The notes: generated by a model from the sequence alone, not told the origin. A stretch of 64,000 bases of DNA from Lineus longissimus (GCF_910592395.1 NC_088325.1:12462109-12526108), one strand, 5' to 3'. Shown: positions 11,700 to 23,638, numbered from the stretch's first letter. Translations and numbers: made by a program.

Positions 11700-13470
11700 T
11701 TGGGGTGGGTTGGTTAATGTGTGGGAAAACCTCTAAAAGTCTAGGTGTACGGGATAGTTTGGGCAAAATATTGCAGTCTTTTGGACCGACAAACCTCAAT
11801 GATAACCTTGTCCGAAAACTGCGATACTGCAGGGAACAGAACTTGTCTTTTTCACAGCTGCATTTGTTCTTCCTTCATATTGGACATGAGTCAACCGATG
11901 ACCTTGCAATTCAAAGCCAACGCTCTTGATTTGTTGACGAAGGCAATCATTGCTTCATTTGGCGTAGTTTGGCGTATATTGGCAATGATTTTCATCACTT
12001 AGGAACGCAGTCTGTTTACACGGTCGAATGCTACCGCCAAATGGTCAATTCAGTCAATACGTGACTGTAACACGGCGTCCATTGGTTATAATGGTCAATA
12101 TATGACCAGAGATGAATTCCATCTGCCTCGAGATGCTCGAGGGTTTAATATGTAACAATTGGCAGAATCCTTTTGCATTTTGAAGTGCTGGTGTCTTTTC
12201 TGCAGAGAACGTGCAAGTACTGCACACCATAAAATTTTTGTGCCTTGATATTTTTTGCAATTCACAAAGATTTCTGAAAATGTTTGCTCTTTTAGCTCAT
12301 TTCTTCTTTTCCCCCACTCATTTGTTGAAATTGACAAAGTGGAGTGTAATGTGGTAGCCTCGGAACAGAAAATGTATTCAACCCGACCAAGGCATCCAAA
12401 AAGAGGTCATGAACCGATTTAAACCAACTGAATGTGTCTTTTTTTCTTCTTCCCCAACTTATTTGTTCACAATGCCCTTGTCGCCTGTGGCAGAAATCAA
12501 CAAAGCCGACAGTGTCATTACGTCCATTAGTCTCTGGATGAAATATTTGTCAATCATGACTAGCCTTTGTGTTGTAATAGGCAAGGGGATGGTCCTAGTG
12601 TCAAATAAATATCTATCTGTTGTGTTATTCGGCAATGATCCTCCACAGATCGGTCAAAATGAATGCGTTTTTTTGTAAATATTGACCAGAAATAGCCCAG
12701 GATGGTGTCTCTCATTATGATGGTCAATAGTCATCTGCCTAGGTCAATAGGTTAACTATCATTGCTGGATGTGAAGTGAGTCATTCATTTTATTCATTTT
12801 TCTCCCTACATTTTTACAAAATGGATCCCAGTTTCAATTTCCTGCCTTTGGAATTCTTCCAACAAATTTTAGCGTGGGAATGGTTTTGGGGAACAATACT
12901 GGCTGGAAACTCTCCTGAGAATTTTTCAAGGTTCCTCTGCGGCCTTTGAAAAGTTCCTGATACTCTTAACTCAATAAAAACAATCCGTTTTCAAACTCAC
13001 AAACAGAATTAAGTTTATTGGAAATTTTTCATGTTCTCAGTGAACTCTTGAAACTTCTCAACTATGCCTCTAATATCATCAACAGGATGTTGTGATGGCC
13101 TTGCCGAAATCATATTGACATTCAGAGAAATTTTATTTTCGTTTTTTGTCCTATATTATTAGGGCTTTTAAAATTATTTCTCTTTGCCGTTGAACCAGAC
13201 AGAGGTAGTTTTATACACCTTAGATAAGGCTATGAGCATTTTTATAACACCTTTAATGCTTTGTAAAGGTCAGAGATTTTGTTGATCTTCAAAAAAATGA
13301 GGGAGGCGCCAATTATTCTACTTACCCCAGAAAAAAAATTGTAATGTTGTTTTCAGATTTTCCCCACCATATCTGTCAATATCTCTTAAATCACTGATGC
13401 TATTGATGATCTAATGGAATAGCACTAGGAAAATAACTTCATGACTTTTTCTCGAGATTGAGTCCAGTTT
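11700..13470. other. No gene recognised; loosely repetitive
   Basis: Recurring fragments such as TTTCTTCTT-CCCC-A-CT-ATTTGTT (12300, 12436) and ATGGTCAAT (12040, 12090, 12720) suggest old internal duplication, but no unit boundaries can be set. Open frames at 11690-12002 (+), 12095-12337 (-) and 12409-12678 (+) resemble nothing. Confidence 0.4.
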
Positions 13471-13471
13471 T

Positions 13472-13540
13472 AACCTTGACAAAAAAAGCTAATGAGGATA
13501 ACTAAAAATGTTATCCTCATTTGCTTTTTTTGTCAAGGTT
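13472..13540. repeat. Near-perfect 31-bp stem hairpin with a 7-nt loop
   Basis: The left arm 13472-13502 (AACCTTGACAAAAAAAGCTA...) pairs with the right arm 13510-13540 (...GCTTTTTTTGTCAAGGTT) over 31 positions with one mismatch. The loop is TAAAAAT. The size resembles a small-RNA precursor or a minimal foldback element. It stops 10 bp before the MITE at 13551. Function is unknown. Confidence 0.9.
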
Positions 13541-13550
13541 GTATAACATA

Positions 13551-13740
13551 TGTGACCCGTTCCAGCAAAACCAGTCGCATATCGCTCAGAGCTTGGCAGG
13601 TTGAGACGGACTGTTTGTTCATTTCACTATTGTCTGCCGTTTGTGAAATCTGACAACATCAATTTCATCTATTATCTTCTGGTGTCATCTAGGCTCATCT
13701 TATGTGCGACATGCGACTGGTTTTGCTGGAGCGGGTCACA
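13551..13740. mobile_element. MITE with TGTGACCC terminal inverted repeats of about 35 bp
   Basis: The left end TGTGACCCGTTCCAGCAAAA, continuing into CCAGTCGCATATCGC, mirrors the right end, whose complement reads TGTGACCCGCTCCAGCAAAA then CCAGTCGCATGTCGC. Over 35 bp only two positions differ. The 190-bp interior is non-coding. It shares ends and the TTTCACTATTGT/GACGGACTGTTTGTTCATTTC interior with the 11334-11560 element, so the two belong to one family. TA lies at the left edge; the right edge is TTA, so the target duplication is uncertain. The open frame 13601-13870 (+) overlaps the element and is not a gene. Confidence 0.85.
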
Positions 13741-14351
13741 TTATGTCTTTTTATGTTCCGACCTTCAGAAGGCTATGATGGAGTTCACTTTTGATTTATC
13801 CCTTGGAAAAAGCAAGTTTTATGTTGATCCCAAGGAGAGATACATCTGTAAGACAGGAACCATAGCATAAAAGAATGAGACAGCAGAGGGTAGCAAGTAC
13901 TAGAAGATACACCCAACTCTTTTCTTACCTTCATACAACAGGACATTCATTTGACACCGAGGATATTCATTTGATGACTGTACCAGTGCTTCAATAGTAT
14001 ACCACCCAAAAATAACATCTATTATTAACTGATTAAGTTCTTCGATATAAATATAAATTTTTTCCACATCAAATGCATTTCCAATACCTAGTCATAACAA
14101 GTTATCAGTTAGACTGTCTTTCAGATTTGACAGCCTTTTAGATACATTCGATATTGGCATTTTAGTCACTAAGACATGCAATTCGTTGGCCACTTTTTTA
14201 CAACTATATCAGGATATTCTGAGATATTGTCAGGTCTGTTTTTATCAAAAAGAATGCAGTTCGGTGCCTCGGTTTTACACAAGAAACTTACAGTTATAAT
14301 TTCATCTTGTCTGTCAGCAGGCATTTTCCAAGACCATATTGGCAATTTCAT

Positions 14352-14735
14352 GATGAGAAAATTTTCTAAGTCCAAATATTTTTTTCACTTGAATTTTTTT
14401 TTCAATGTTTCTGCTCAAACTGAAGAGATAGCATAATTTTTGGACTTGAAAATTTTTCAGAATTTTGAACTTGTGAAAAAAATTCCAACTCTATGATCAG
14501 AAAATTTTCTAAGTCAAAATATTTTTTTCACTTGATTTTTTTTCTCAATGTTTCTGCTCAAACTGAAGAGATGGCACCATTTTTGGACTTTGAAAATTTT
14601 TCAGAATTTTTAACTTGGAAAATTTTCTCAATTTTCCAAGTCCAAATATTTTTTTCACTTGATTTTTTTTCTCAATGTTTCTGCTCAAAATGAAGAGATA
14701 GCATCATTTTTGGACTTTTAACATTTTTCACTTGA
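14352..14735 (+). repeat. AT-rich minisatellite, about three units of 120-145 bp
   Basis: Units starting near 14355, 14499 and 14618 each contain GAAAATTTTCTAAGTC or a variant, CAAATATTTTTTTCACTTGA, TCAATGTTTCTGCTCAAA, TGAAGAGATAGCA and TTTTTGGACTT. The stretch also has internal AAATTTTC/GAAAATTT palindromes. Inverted copies occur at 24201-24397 and 53440-53640. The plus-strand frames at 14176-14436 and 14493-14693 are this repeat. Confidence 0.8.
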
Positions 14736-14779
14736 TCATGAATTTTGTCCCCGGATTTTCAACTTCACAAATGTGACCA

Positions 14780-14831
14780 CCCGGTAACACGACCATTCAA
14801 CCACGGTCCCACGAGTGGACGTGTTACCGGG
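14780..14831. repeat. Perfect 12-bp inverted repeat with GC-rich arms
   Basis: CCCGGTAACACG at 14780-14791 pairs exactly with CGTGTTACCGGG at 14820-14831 across a 28-nt loop. It sits directly downstream of the AT-rich minisatellite and contrasts with it in base composition. A GTGGAACCCCGG/GTGACCACCCC relative lies at 937-963 next to the same AT-rich motif. Confidence 0.8.
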
Positions 14832-15249
14832 TTCCACCGTATAAACCCAAAGCTATGATAATTTTCTAACGCTCTGAATGACTTCCTTTCATTGGCAGAC
14901 TCATTCTCCAAGACCATATTGGAATTTGAACATCGCTAATATGGCGCCCTAAGGGGCTTGCTGGCTTGTGTGACAGTGTGCATTACTGGACTTCAAAGTT
15001 ACACTGTCATCTGACAATACATGTTAACTGTAAAGATGATGATGGAATTTAAAGGGAAAGTTTGATGTTGGGAGATAATGAGTCATGTTGTCGGTAATTG
15101 AACTTGCTGGCGGTCACAGCTATGAAGTGGATATTAGCCTCGTCATTCGTCGACTGCAACAGCTGCCTGACATATTCTTAAAGGCATTGGTCACAGGAAA
15201 TCAATGTTTGTGCATTAACTCTTTCACTACCCCAGGGTTTTGGAAGCGG

Positions 15250-15323
15250 GCTGTACCCCTGGCCCACACCTTGTATAGACCTGGGGCCTGAATCTCAACT
15301 AGGCTGTGGGAAAGTTTCATTCA
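15250..15323 (+). repeat. Dispersed repeat, copy A
   Basis: CTGTACCCCTGGCCCACACC, then TGTATAGACCTGG, CCTGAATCTCAACT and GAAAGTTTCATTC are matched, in inverted orientation, by 18501-18576. The family has no recognised ends or coding capacity. Confidence 0.7.
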
Positions 15324-15520
15324 AATTTATAGATGTTCAATTCCAGACCAAAGGTAATGCCATTATAGAAAGGGTGTCCTGCCTACAGAAGTGTCCACAA
15401 AAGGAGGTTTGAATGAATTCCTTTAAAACAACGCATCAGCTCAGAATGAGATATACTCTAAAGTACACAATAAGCTATACTACTCCCTCTTCCATGTCCT
15501 ACAGTTTTGATACCCTTTAA

Positions 15521-17085
15521 CTTTTTTTAATTTCAACGCTACAAGGTTACAAAGTAAGAGGCATGTTATTATAGGGCTTAATCTCGATAAAAGCCAGAGG
15601 CCAAATATCAGTGCAAACGACATTAAAGGTTTCCCATGATACTGAATACTAATTATCGACGGAATTATTAACAAGAAAGGGATAGATTTGAAAACTTTTT
15701 GAAATCGATCCTAAAATTAAAGATTTTCTCCAGGGTGGTTCAGGGTTTCAAGCAAATTAACAGCAACTTTTGGGTAAAAGCCTTTCAATGTTTCTAAAAC
15801 GATTTAAAAAAGAATTTTTTTTAAATCAAGTTTTTATCAAACAATTGATACCTTGTAACTGTGTTTCAAAGTTTGATACAAGCTTTGTTTGTTTTCAAAA
15901 AGGGTAGGCAGACTCCCTTAAGGCTTTTAATTTCAAAGCTTTGTATCCTAACCATCCAAACCATCCTTTTCGACATTCCACAGGTTACTATTTACATATT
16001 TTATGAGGGTTCCAAAGACCTACAGTATCAAGGACCTAACTGACCCAAGGCAAAACAATCGCTGAAACCATTTGGTTTGGCATATTAAATGCATCTTTTT
16101 TGCGTCACCTCGTACGACATGAAACATTGAAGAATCTGTGATGAAGTATCATAGATGGAGACTGAGAGTTCATATAAGATAATAAAGTAGGGGTATCAGA
16201 TCATATGGGGTGAATTATTGCTTTTATTGCACATATTACAGTTAATGTAAATTGATGTTTATTGGTGTAGACAATGCTGAGAGAATGTCAATTCTGTTTG
16301 GAGAATGTATTGGTCTGGTGTCGCCATTTTATTGGCAAGGTTTGGTGGCTTTTGACCATTACCAGCCGTAGCAGACGATGGACGGATAGACATTTTCCTG
16401 ACTTATGAGAGAACATCATTTGATATGAAACAGGCTAGACTTCAAACAACAAAATATCGCTGGTTGCCGGCAAAACGAACTGCAAAAGATCACCAAGCTG
16501 CAGATTTGGCTTTCTATCTGTCATAAAGCAGGGGATTGGGAGGCAGGAGGCAGCTCCCCCTAGACGTTGCCAAAAAACTTGATGTTCTTTATGCAGATTT
16601 GGAGCCTTTGGGATTGAAAAGTGGTGTTCTGCCACCCCTTGAGAGCATACTGCCCCCTTGACCAAAAAGTTAAATATGGCCAGGGTGATCGTGTCTGTAG
16701 ATGTTCCAGACAGAACTGTGTGGCATGACTCAAAGCACCTGACTGCGATCACCTGGGGTATTGCAAGGAGCAATTCATATATTGCTATGAAGGTTGGAAT
16801 GTGGTTCTACAGGAGAGACTGGTGGCCAGATATCTGATCCTTCCATGTAAATTATCCACCAGACCCAGTGGACAGAATGGCATCATAAAACCATCTGATC
16901 TGCCGCCAGTAAATCAAGCAAAAAAGTTATTAAACAATCTATTTGTTATGCTTGATACGAAACAGACATAAGTTATTTGATATTGGAAGTGGCCAGCCCA
17001 GACACCACACCGAGCAGGTGCCCACGCCAGTTCCCACCTGCCCCTAAACCATGATCAACTGCTCTCATGGGCCGCACCAGGACGG
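15521..17085. other. No gene recognised
   Basis: The most gene-like frame is 16435-16773 (-, 112 codons) in a locally GC-richer patch. It shows no signal peptide, domain or splice sites and was not recognised. Other frames at 15480-15674 (-) and 15861-16043 (+) are AT-rich and featureless. Confidence 0.4.
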
Positions 17086-17087
17086 GG

Positions 17088-17415
17088 TTAGCATTTGCCA
17101 ATTCTCCCGGGGCAAATATAGCCGAGCTGAAATTTGATCTTTGCCCATAGACCCATATTTGTTACTCTGCTGTTGACTGATAATGTAAAGGCACATTGAC
17201 CATGTGCTGAAATTGCTCACAAAAACCCAATCAGAGGATAATCAGTGACATGGTCAAACTTTTTCACCTTTCCACGATGGGCGACAGCAGTACTGATTTT
17301 GAGTTTGGCAAAGTCTCTCGGGGCAAATAAAGCCAGGCTGAAATTTGATCTTCGTCGGTAGATGTTATTTATTTTTCGGATGTTGATTGATACGCCGGGG
17401 TGTGTTGACCATGCG
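17088..17415. repeat. Two-copy tandem duplication, about 207 bp period
   Basis: TTTGCCAATTCTCCCGGGGCA...GCTGAAATTTGATCTTTG in the first unit (about 17093-17146) returns as TTTGGCAAAGTCTCTCGGGGCA...GCTGAAATTTGATCTTCG in the second (about 17301-17357). Similarity continues weakly to TTGACC at both ends (about 17200 and 17412). The minus-strand frame 17217-17537 spans the second unit and is not convincing. Confidence 0.6.
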
Positions 17416-18289
17416 AGGCAGATTGGTGGATGAGCATCGGTGTTGTGGTCAAGGAGAGCTGGGCATCGCTTTTTTATTATCAGAGAAATGGAGACAGGAA
17501 GAGGTTCCTTCAGGATTTGAACCAGTTCATAACACACTCATGGCCACACCAACACCCCATCATCTCCAGTGCAAAGATTCTATTTGAGATATCCACATAA
17601 AGTCTATTGCAACACATGTAGCTTGTCCAAGACCAGAGAGAGCATACCTCATCAGAAAACATAGCTTCAACCCTTACTTTGGTTAATTTTTGGCTATCAT
17701 AGAATTAAAGTTACCCCCTTTTTAGCACCCCTGACCACCCCAAAATAAGTAGGAACTGCTTTACAACTTGTTATATCGAAGAAACTGTTTCATCTGACAC
17801 CGTGTTTTTACGATGCTCCTGACGTCATGTTCAACCTTGTCATTTATGTCAATTCCTTAGCAATCAAAGAAACGGTCTTAGATCAGTGAAACTAGAGTAC
17901 TTGCTCTTAAGATTCTCCTTTACCCAATCCACTCTACCACAGCTATGGCCTCTTGTCCATTTGTTTAACTTTTTTTTAAACACCACCAGCAGAGACTGTG
18001 TTCATATACCACTCATCCTCAGATTCTTGCACAAAAATCACAAAAATGTGCATGTGCATGTAGCAAATTAAGTAATGGACCCAGTGTAGCAGGTCAACAA
18101 TAACTCCAGTTAATCCTGAGATTAAAAAAAACAAATACAATAATGTATGGTAAAAAACGGGAGACGATCGTAAAAAGTCGAGAATTCCTGCATGGCCATT
18201 TGTGAGATTGGGTCATAAATTAACCAACTACAGCATGTGTACAGTCATGGATTGCATGCAGCGGTCAATTTATATAAACCCTTTACACG

Positions 18290-18362
18290 CCAAGTCAGGC
18301 AATCAAAATTTTTTCGCGGATGTGAGAATTTTCGCAGATTTGCGAAAATAAAAATTGCAACT
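18290..18362. repeat. Degenerate TTCGCGGAT/TTGCGAAAAT repeat
   Basis: AATTTTTTCGCGGATGTGAG, TTTTCGCAGATTTGCGAAAA and TAAAAATTGC form a CpG-containing, partly palindromic stretch. Weaker relatives occur at about 25080-25150 and 26210-26300. The family identity is not recognised. Confidence 0.4.
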
Positions 18363-18500
18363 GCCAAATTTTCCTAGGTTCTATTGTTCAACTCGGTCCC
18401 TATAAGTCTTTGGATGGATACACCTGAAAAACAAGATGGCAGCACTGCTCTCATTCGATGCAACCTTGTCCCTAAGATTGGGTAATGCTAGCTATATTTT

Positions 18501-18576
18501 AGAATGAAACTCTTTCTAGTGGGCCAAGTTGGGATCCAGGCCACCTGGTCTATACAGATGTGGGCCAGGGGTACAG
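18501..18576 (-). repeat. Dispersed repeat, copy B (inverted relative to 15250-15323)
   Basis: Its complement reads CTGTACCCCTGGCCCACATC, TGTATAGACCAGG, CCTGGATCCCAACT and GAAAGAGTTTCATTC, in the same order as copy A 3.2 kb away. Confidence 0.7.
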
Positions 18577-20187
18577 TACACTATAAAGACCCTGTGCTAA
18601 TGAAAGCGTTATTAAAAAATTACTGTTAAACCACGAAATGACTGTTATTCAGATAGACTCAGTCACTGCTATATCAGAATTAAAAGTGCAAAGATTTTAT
18701 CAGGCAAATTTCTAGAAAACATTATGGCCATAATGATGAAGTATGTAGCTATCTTTCTCTAGTAGTGGTCAAACACTCGGCGAAGCTCATCAAAACAACA
18801 TACTAGATTTATGTTATTTGCCACATGCCACCATTCATTTTGTAAGAGTAACGATAAACGTCTGACTTAATCAGAAATATCTTCAGCCAAAATGTCAATA
18901 TAGCAAATACATGTCTTTATCATCAGCATGTGATGACCATCTCTATCATTATCTGCCATAAACAATTCAGCAGGAAATAGATTTAATCACAGAGACAAGC
19001 AAAGGCGATGATTTGGTAAAAGGATCGAAGATAATTGGGGTTGGTCTGACTAAAAGGTAATGTTAAAAGTATCAAAGGCCTATCTGAGATTTCAAAATGT
19101 TGAATCTGGATCAACAGCAAAATGGGAACCATCCAAATATCCAGCCAGACCTATGCCATTCCTTTTGTGAAACACTCTGATCCGTGCTTTTGACAGAAAC
19201 GAAAACTCTGTATGAAACATGAGTACATATTGATGGAATGACATAAAAGTCTTTATAAACAAAAGCTGGATGGCCATCATCAAATTATCAATACAAGAGA
19301 CTCTGTTAGAGAACAGCAGATACATTGCATAAATATCACACAAAAGGTTAAACAAACAAATATAAGGTATCTACAAATCATCTTCTGACTTAAAACAGTC
19401 ATCAGACATGTTTTTGTCTCCCAGCTTCTGAACCAGACTATCAGATGATCAGGGTTCAGACATCAGGCTTAAAGTCCACACAACCCAAGAAATTCTTAAC
19501 CTTTGCCTGTTTGTATGACTATGACTTTCGTCTCGAATAAGATATTCACTTACATCAAGCAAGAACACTCGTCCTATTTCAAATGTCTTAGCTAGATAAA
19601 GGCCACCTCCAGACACTTCCTAATGCCAAACGAACACATGTTCAGGTTACATAACCACAGCAAAAACGTCCCAAACATCTTCTCCCACCTAAAATGTTGT
19701 CCTGCTTCAAATTTCTTCGCTATTTTGGTCACATGCAGCCACCTCTAAATGTCAGTCTATTAGTCGTTCATGTTGCGTCCCGAACATTTCCAGAGTGATT
19801 GTATCGTCTGAGCATTGTTCTGAAGGCGATAGTCTTATTTCAAATATCTCAGTCGCAGTTGCTCTCTTCTAAATGCCGACAAAATATATTTACGGTTCAC
19901 TGATCGGTGGACCAAAAGTACACACAATCGCAAATTGAGGATTTTCAACTTGGGCTGTTGTTTTTAGTAGGTTGAAGTTAATAGGATACCCTCCTCCCCC
20001 TCACCACCACCCCCAAACAAATTGTTAAGCAACTTAATTCAGACTTGTCTAAAGGGTTAGATGATAAATGCTAAACAATTTTTAAAGACATTTAGCCTTT
20101 AAATAATATCCATTCATAGATATCCATTGATGAAATGTTGCGAAATAACGAAATGGTTGTGATTCAGTCACCTGAGATAATGACACT
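18577..20187. other. No gene recognised
   Basis: Unique AT-rich sequence. The frame at 19092-19355 (-) has a hydrophobic start but no family resemblance. No splice-bounded exon was seen. Confidence 0.5.
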
Positions 20188-20347
20188 GCAGTACATCAAC
20201 AATCAATCTGATAAGTTTTTGGGTACATGTACGTTAAAAATTAGAGGTTAGACTCAATCGCTGACGATAAGCAGTACATCAAACATTCAATTTAATAGGT
20301 TTTGGGTACGTTGAAAATTAGAGGATAGATTCAATCGCTGCCGATAA
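20188..20347. repeat. Two-copy tandem duplication (about 80 bp)
   Basis: GCAGTACATCAACAATCAAT...CTCAATCGCTGACGATAA (20188-20270) is followed directly by GCAGTACATCAAACATTCAA...TTCAATCGCTGCCGATAA (20271-20347). Differences are a 5-bp deletion and scattered substitutions. Confidence 0.85.
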
Positions 20348-21631
20348 ACTTGAACTATTATATCCACACTTTCATGTAAATATCAACCTTTTGATGCTTG
20401 GCAAAAGTACTTGGTGAACTATCCATAAGTGCGTTTAGCGCACTGACAAATTGACACAAATTATTGTCTTTAGCTATAGATAACAAGCCATTTGAAATTT
20501 GACTCGATTCCTAAAGATAATCAACTCGAACTTTAGTTCAAATCTGCTATTGCTGATTAGTGACGCCAAAGGGTTGACTCAAAAACTTCTCACCAGGGAT
20601 AGAAGTTTGGGAGTAAAGAGTGTCTCATGAGCCAAAGCTGGCTGGCTCCTTACTAAAATAAACAATGAATTCATTATACCCTCTGGTTCCCATAAGATTG
20701 TCATGTAATAATGACCTTTGCTCACTATCAAAACACCCTGTGCAAAAACAGTGATCATCTATCAAATTTTTTCTAAAGGGCAATCAAATAGTCATTCTAA
20801 ATAAATCACTAAACAATTCCCAGAGATGAGTAACTTTAAAGCGCCAGGTCAATTATCCTGTCGATAAATTTCTTCTTTTTCTGTTTCGTGAGTAACACAC
20901 ACTCATCAGCAAATGATTTGTCATATCCATTTTTGTTTGTTTACGGACAATTCATTGTGTTCCTTTTCTTTTGAAATATAAGAACAATATCAGTTATTGA
21001 TTAGGCTATTTTAAAGTTAATCGAATTTATGATGATAAGAAGTTAAACGGGCAATCGAAAAACGTGTTTTGATATTTTGACACATTTTTAGGATTGAAAT
21101 TTGACACCACCGCCCAACTTTGTCAAAGATTGAATATTACTTCATCAGTGGCTAAATTTATCAATATTTTATGAATGTTTTTTTTTTATTTTCATGAATT
21201 CAAGTACGGAACAGAATGCCTTAGGGCTGAGGAAGGTCATTTGTAATTATACACCAACTGGGAGGCAAAAAGTTGCATAGTGTCCAAGCAAAGAAACATC
21301 TTTATCAAAATGCCAATATTTACAAAAAATATTTCTCGAAATATCTGAAGACGCCCAGATATAGAATCAGCCAAATTTGATTTTCCAACCAGCATACATC
21401 ATGTACTGGGAGTTGAATACCGTTAACTTATTTCATCAAACCTAAGCGATTTGTTCTTGTGTTTCCAAAAGTGGATAAATCGACCCGAACCTTGCCTCCC
21501 TAGTAATGGATTGAGGATGTGGTCCGGGGGAACATAGGATGGAGACAGAGTTGACAGATGGGAAATATCCAGGGTGCTCTGGGGGCACACCTGATGACGG
21601 AGCTCACAAAAGCTAAAGAGATACGAATATT
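20348..21631. other. No gene recognised
   Basis: AT-rich sequence with no frame of 60 codons or more on either strand. A T-run lies at 21180-21187. No repeat copies were seen. Confidence 0.55.
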
Positions 21632-21658
21632 TACCTATACTGGTTTACAGTATAGGTA
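21632..21658. repeat. Perfect 11-bp stem, 5-nt loop hairpin
   Basis: TACCTATACTG and CAGTATAGGTA flank the loop GTTTA. No adjacent gene or T-tract suggests a role. Confidence 0.75.
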
Positions 21659-22963
21659 TTGACATCAAGGTGTTTCCCGTGTTTTGAGCATAGCAACTTG
21701 AAAAGGCACTTAATCTAGCTTAAATCTTATCATATTGCATACTAGTATAACCTCCCTGCAGTTAGGATACGGCTCAAATCATCATGCAGTCCGGCTTCTT
21801 GGCGTTTTCCAATTTTATTGGAGAAAAGACTTCAGCGACATGAGGAGATCACTCCTAACCTGGTGTTATAGGATATGATTTTAAAAATTTTGTAGTTGAA
21901 TACTCAAGCAACCTAAAGCAAGGAGCACTAAAGTGTTTATCCAAAGGGCACACACAATAAAAGCAACAGAACCTAATAATCATGTATCGGTAGCCATTAA
22001 ATGTAGATCATTTTACCACACTAAATACAATAATTTTCCTGCTACTGAATTTGTTGTCAATTCTATATTTGACAAGATCACAGACACACTGGCAATTGCT
22101 GCGTTGGTAAGTAATGCTTTTGTGACATCCGTAAAGTTTTCGATTACATCAGATCTATTATGATACAATATTCTGTTTGCCTCTAAATATGGAGCTCTGT
22201 TAATCTCTTCAATGGTAGATTCAAATTTTTTATCATTTTGACGAGAGTGTACTTTTTTGTAGAGCCCCTTACCACTACAGCAAAGCGACTGTTTCATCTA
22301 TGAGTCCTTCAGAGAGACACTTGCCTCCTTACATACAAACCTTACTCCACATTGGTGGCAGGAATTAACAGATGTTCCCAACGAAATGACAAACAGAGAA
22401 GAGAATGAACGACAAAAAAAAATACCGAGCACTTGTCAATGGTCACTGAATAACAAACATCACAACAAAAGGCAGAAATTCCCCATCGAAATTAGATTAG
22501 CCAGACATTCTGTGCAAAGGTAACAACATTACCATCACAGGGAGGCAACCCTTGACGATCCTTCGGCAATCTGGAAAACAAGGTCTGTCCTTGCGGCAAT
22601 ACAGCAACATCATCAGTTTGATGGCATGTTCATGTCACAGCAGGCCACTTTTTTCGGTTTACGGGAATTTGACCTGGATTTGGCGGGATTTTAGAGAGAA
22701 ACTTGATGTAACAAATTGCAAGGCAATCATAATGATGTTCTTGTTTCACTTCTCCAGATGCACTGGTTGCAAATGCACTTAGTCAATCCCCATGCACATT
22801 CACCTTACCAATAAGAAGCAAAATTCAAGATGGCAGCCAAGGCGACCGTATTGGAATGACACTGAATTCCGAAACAGACCGTCCTCTCATGCAAGCCAAC
22901 CAACCACTTCCATCCTCAAATAAGAGAAACAAAACACCAAAGATATCAAAATTTTATTTTATA
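21659..22963. other. No gene recognised
   Basis: Overlapping frames at 21933-22163 (+) and 22013-22297 (-) compete for the same DNA. The minus-strand one (94 codons) is lysine/asparagine-rich with a weak hydrophobic end and no recognised motif. The frame at 22552-22782 (+) is also unrecognised. Confidence 0.4.
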
Positions 22964-23209
22964 TCAAATATCTTCTCTACCATCCAACATTTTCAGGAGG
23001 ACTGGATCCCGTAAACCAACCAATCTGCAACATGTGGCCTTATCCGGATCGGATTGATCTGAATCAATCACTACCACGTTTTCTTTCCTGCCATAATCAG
23101 ACAACTCGCCGCAATTGAATCTTAGGCGGGTAAATTGGGCTAATATTTCCCGGGGAGTTTTCTCGTTAGCCCACCATTGTGTTGGGCAGTTGCCCAGTTT
23201 TGGTAACAT
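22964..23209 (-). CDS. Unrecognised 81-codon frame, possible terminal exon
   Basis: The frame encodes a charged, protein-like sequence with KENVVVIDSDQSDPDK in the middle and RLVGLRDPVLLKMLDGREDI at the C-terminus. An AATAAA polyadenylation-type hexamer lies within about 15 nt after the stop codon, reading on the minus strand. That closeness would mean an almost absent 3' UTR. No signal peptide, transmembrane segment or known motif is visible. I could not set an upstream splice acceptor, and the assigned start Met may not be real. It may be the last exon of an unknown gene or a chance frame. Confidence 0.15.
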   Translation of the reverse strand: MLPKLGNCPTQWWANEKTPREILAQFTRLRFNCGELSDYGRKENVVVIDSDQSDPDKATCCRLVGLRDPVLLKMLDGREDI

Positions 23210-23504
23210 GTATATTCATGCTCTTGAGGCGCAATATTTCACCAAATGTGGAAAACTTTGTTTAAGGATTGATTAATCAAAATATGTAATATTGGTTTTC
23301 AGATTTGAGAACAATTTAGGCAATTCTGTCACATATGATGGGTTTGTTGCTCAAAAATGATTTTATGCATAATATAGATGTGGCAATTGCTGGCACTTAG
23401 TAAAATTTGCCAACACTAAAAAGTGCTGTTTTTATCCTACCAAGATTTTTTTACCAATGTTTAGCAAAAGATGGTGGTATTGGTTACACAAATCACTGGA
23501 ACCA

Positions 23505-23638
23505 TCCTTAACAGACACCTCTCTATTGGAGTGGTTAGTTTCCTTTCAATGTGACCTCTCTAATCAGGACACCTCTCTATTAAGAACAGCACTTCTCAGT
23601 CTCAAAGGGTGTCCTTGATAGAGAAGTCCCACTGTATC
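23505..23638. repeat. ACACCTCTCTATT-type dispersed repeat
   Basis: ACACCTCTCTATTGGAG, GACCTCTCTAATCAGG and ACACCTCTCTATTAAGAAC repeat a 20-bp-class motif. They are followed by the inverted form GGTGTCCTTGATAGAGAAGT and CCCACTGTA. The layout, direct repeats of a short motif ending with an inverted one, suggests a decayed non-autonomous element. Confidence 0.6.

Noticed and set aside
14176-14693. Phenylalanine/serine-rich frames with repeated SKYFFHL
   Set aside because: They are translations of the AT-rich minisatellite.
15049-15520. TTAAAGGG...CCCTTTAA as the ends of another TTAA element
   Set aside because: The inverted ends match over only 8 bp and the interior contains an unrelated dispersed repeat; this is expected by chance.
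16435-16773. 112-codon minus-strand gene
   Set aside because: No signal peptide, domain, initiation context or splice sites; the slightly higher GC is not enough.
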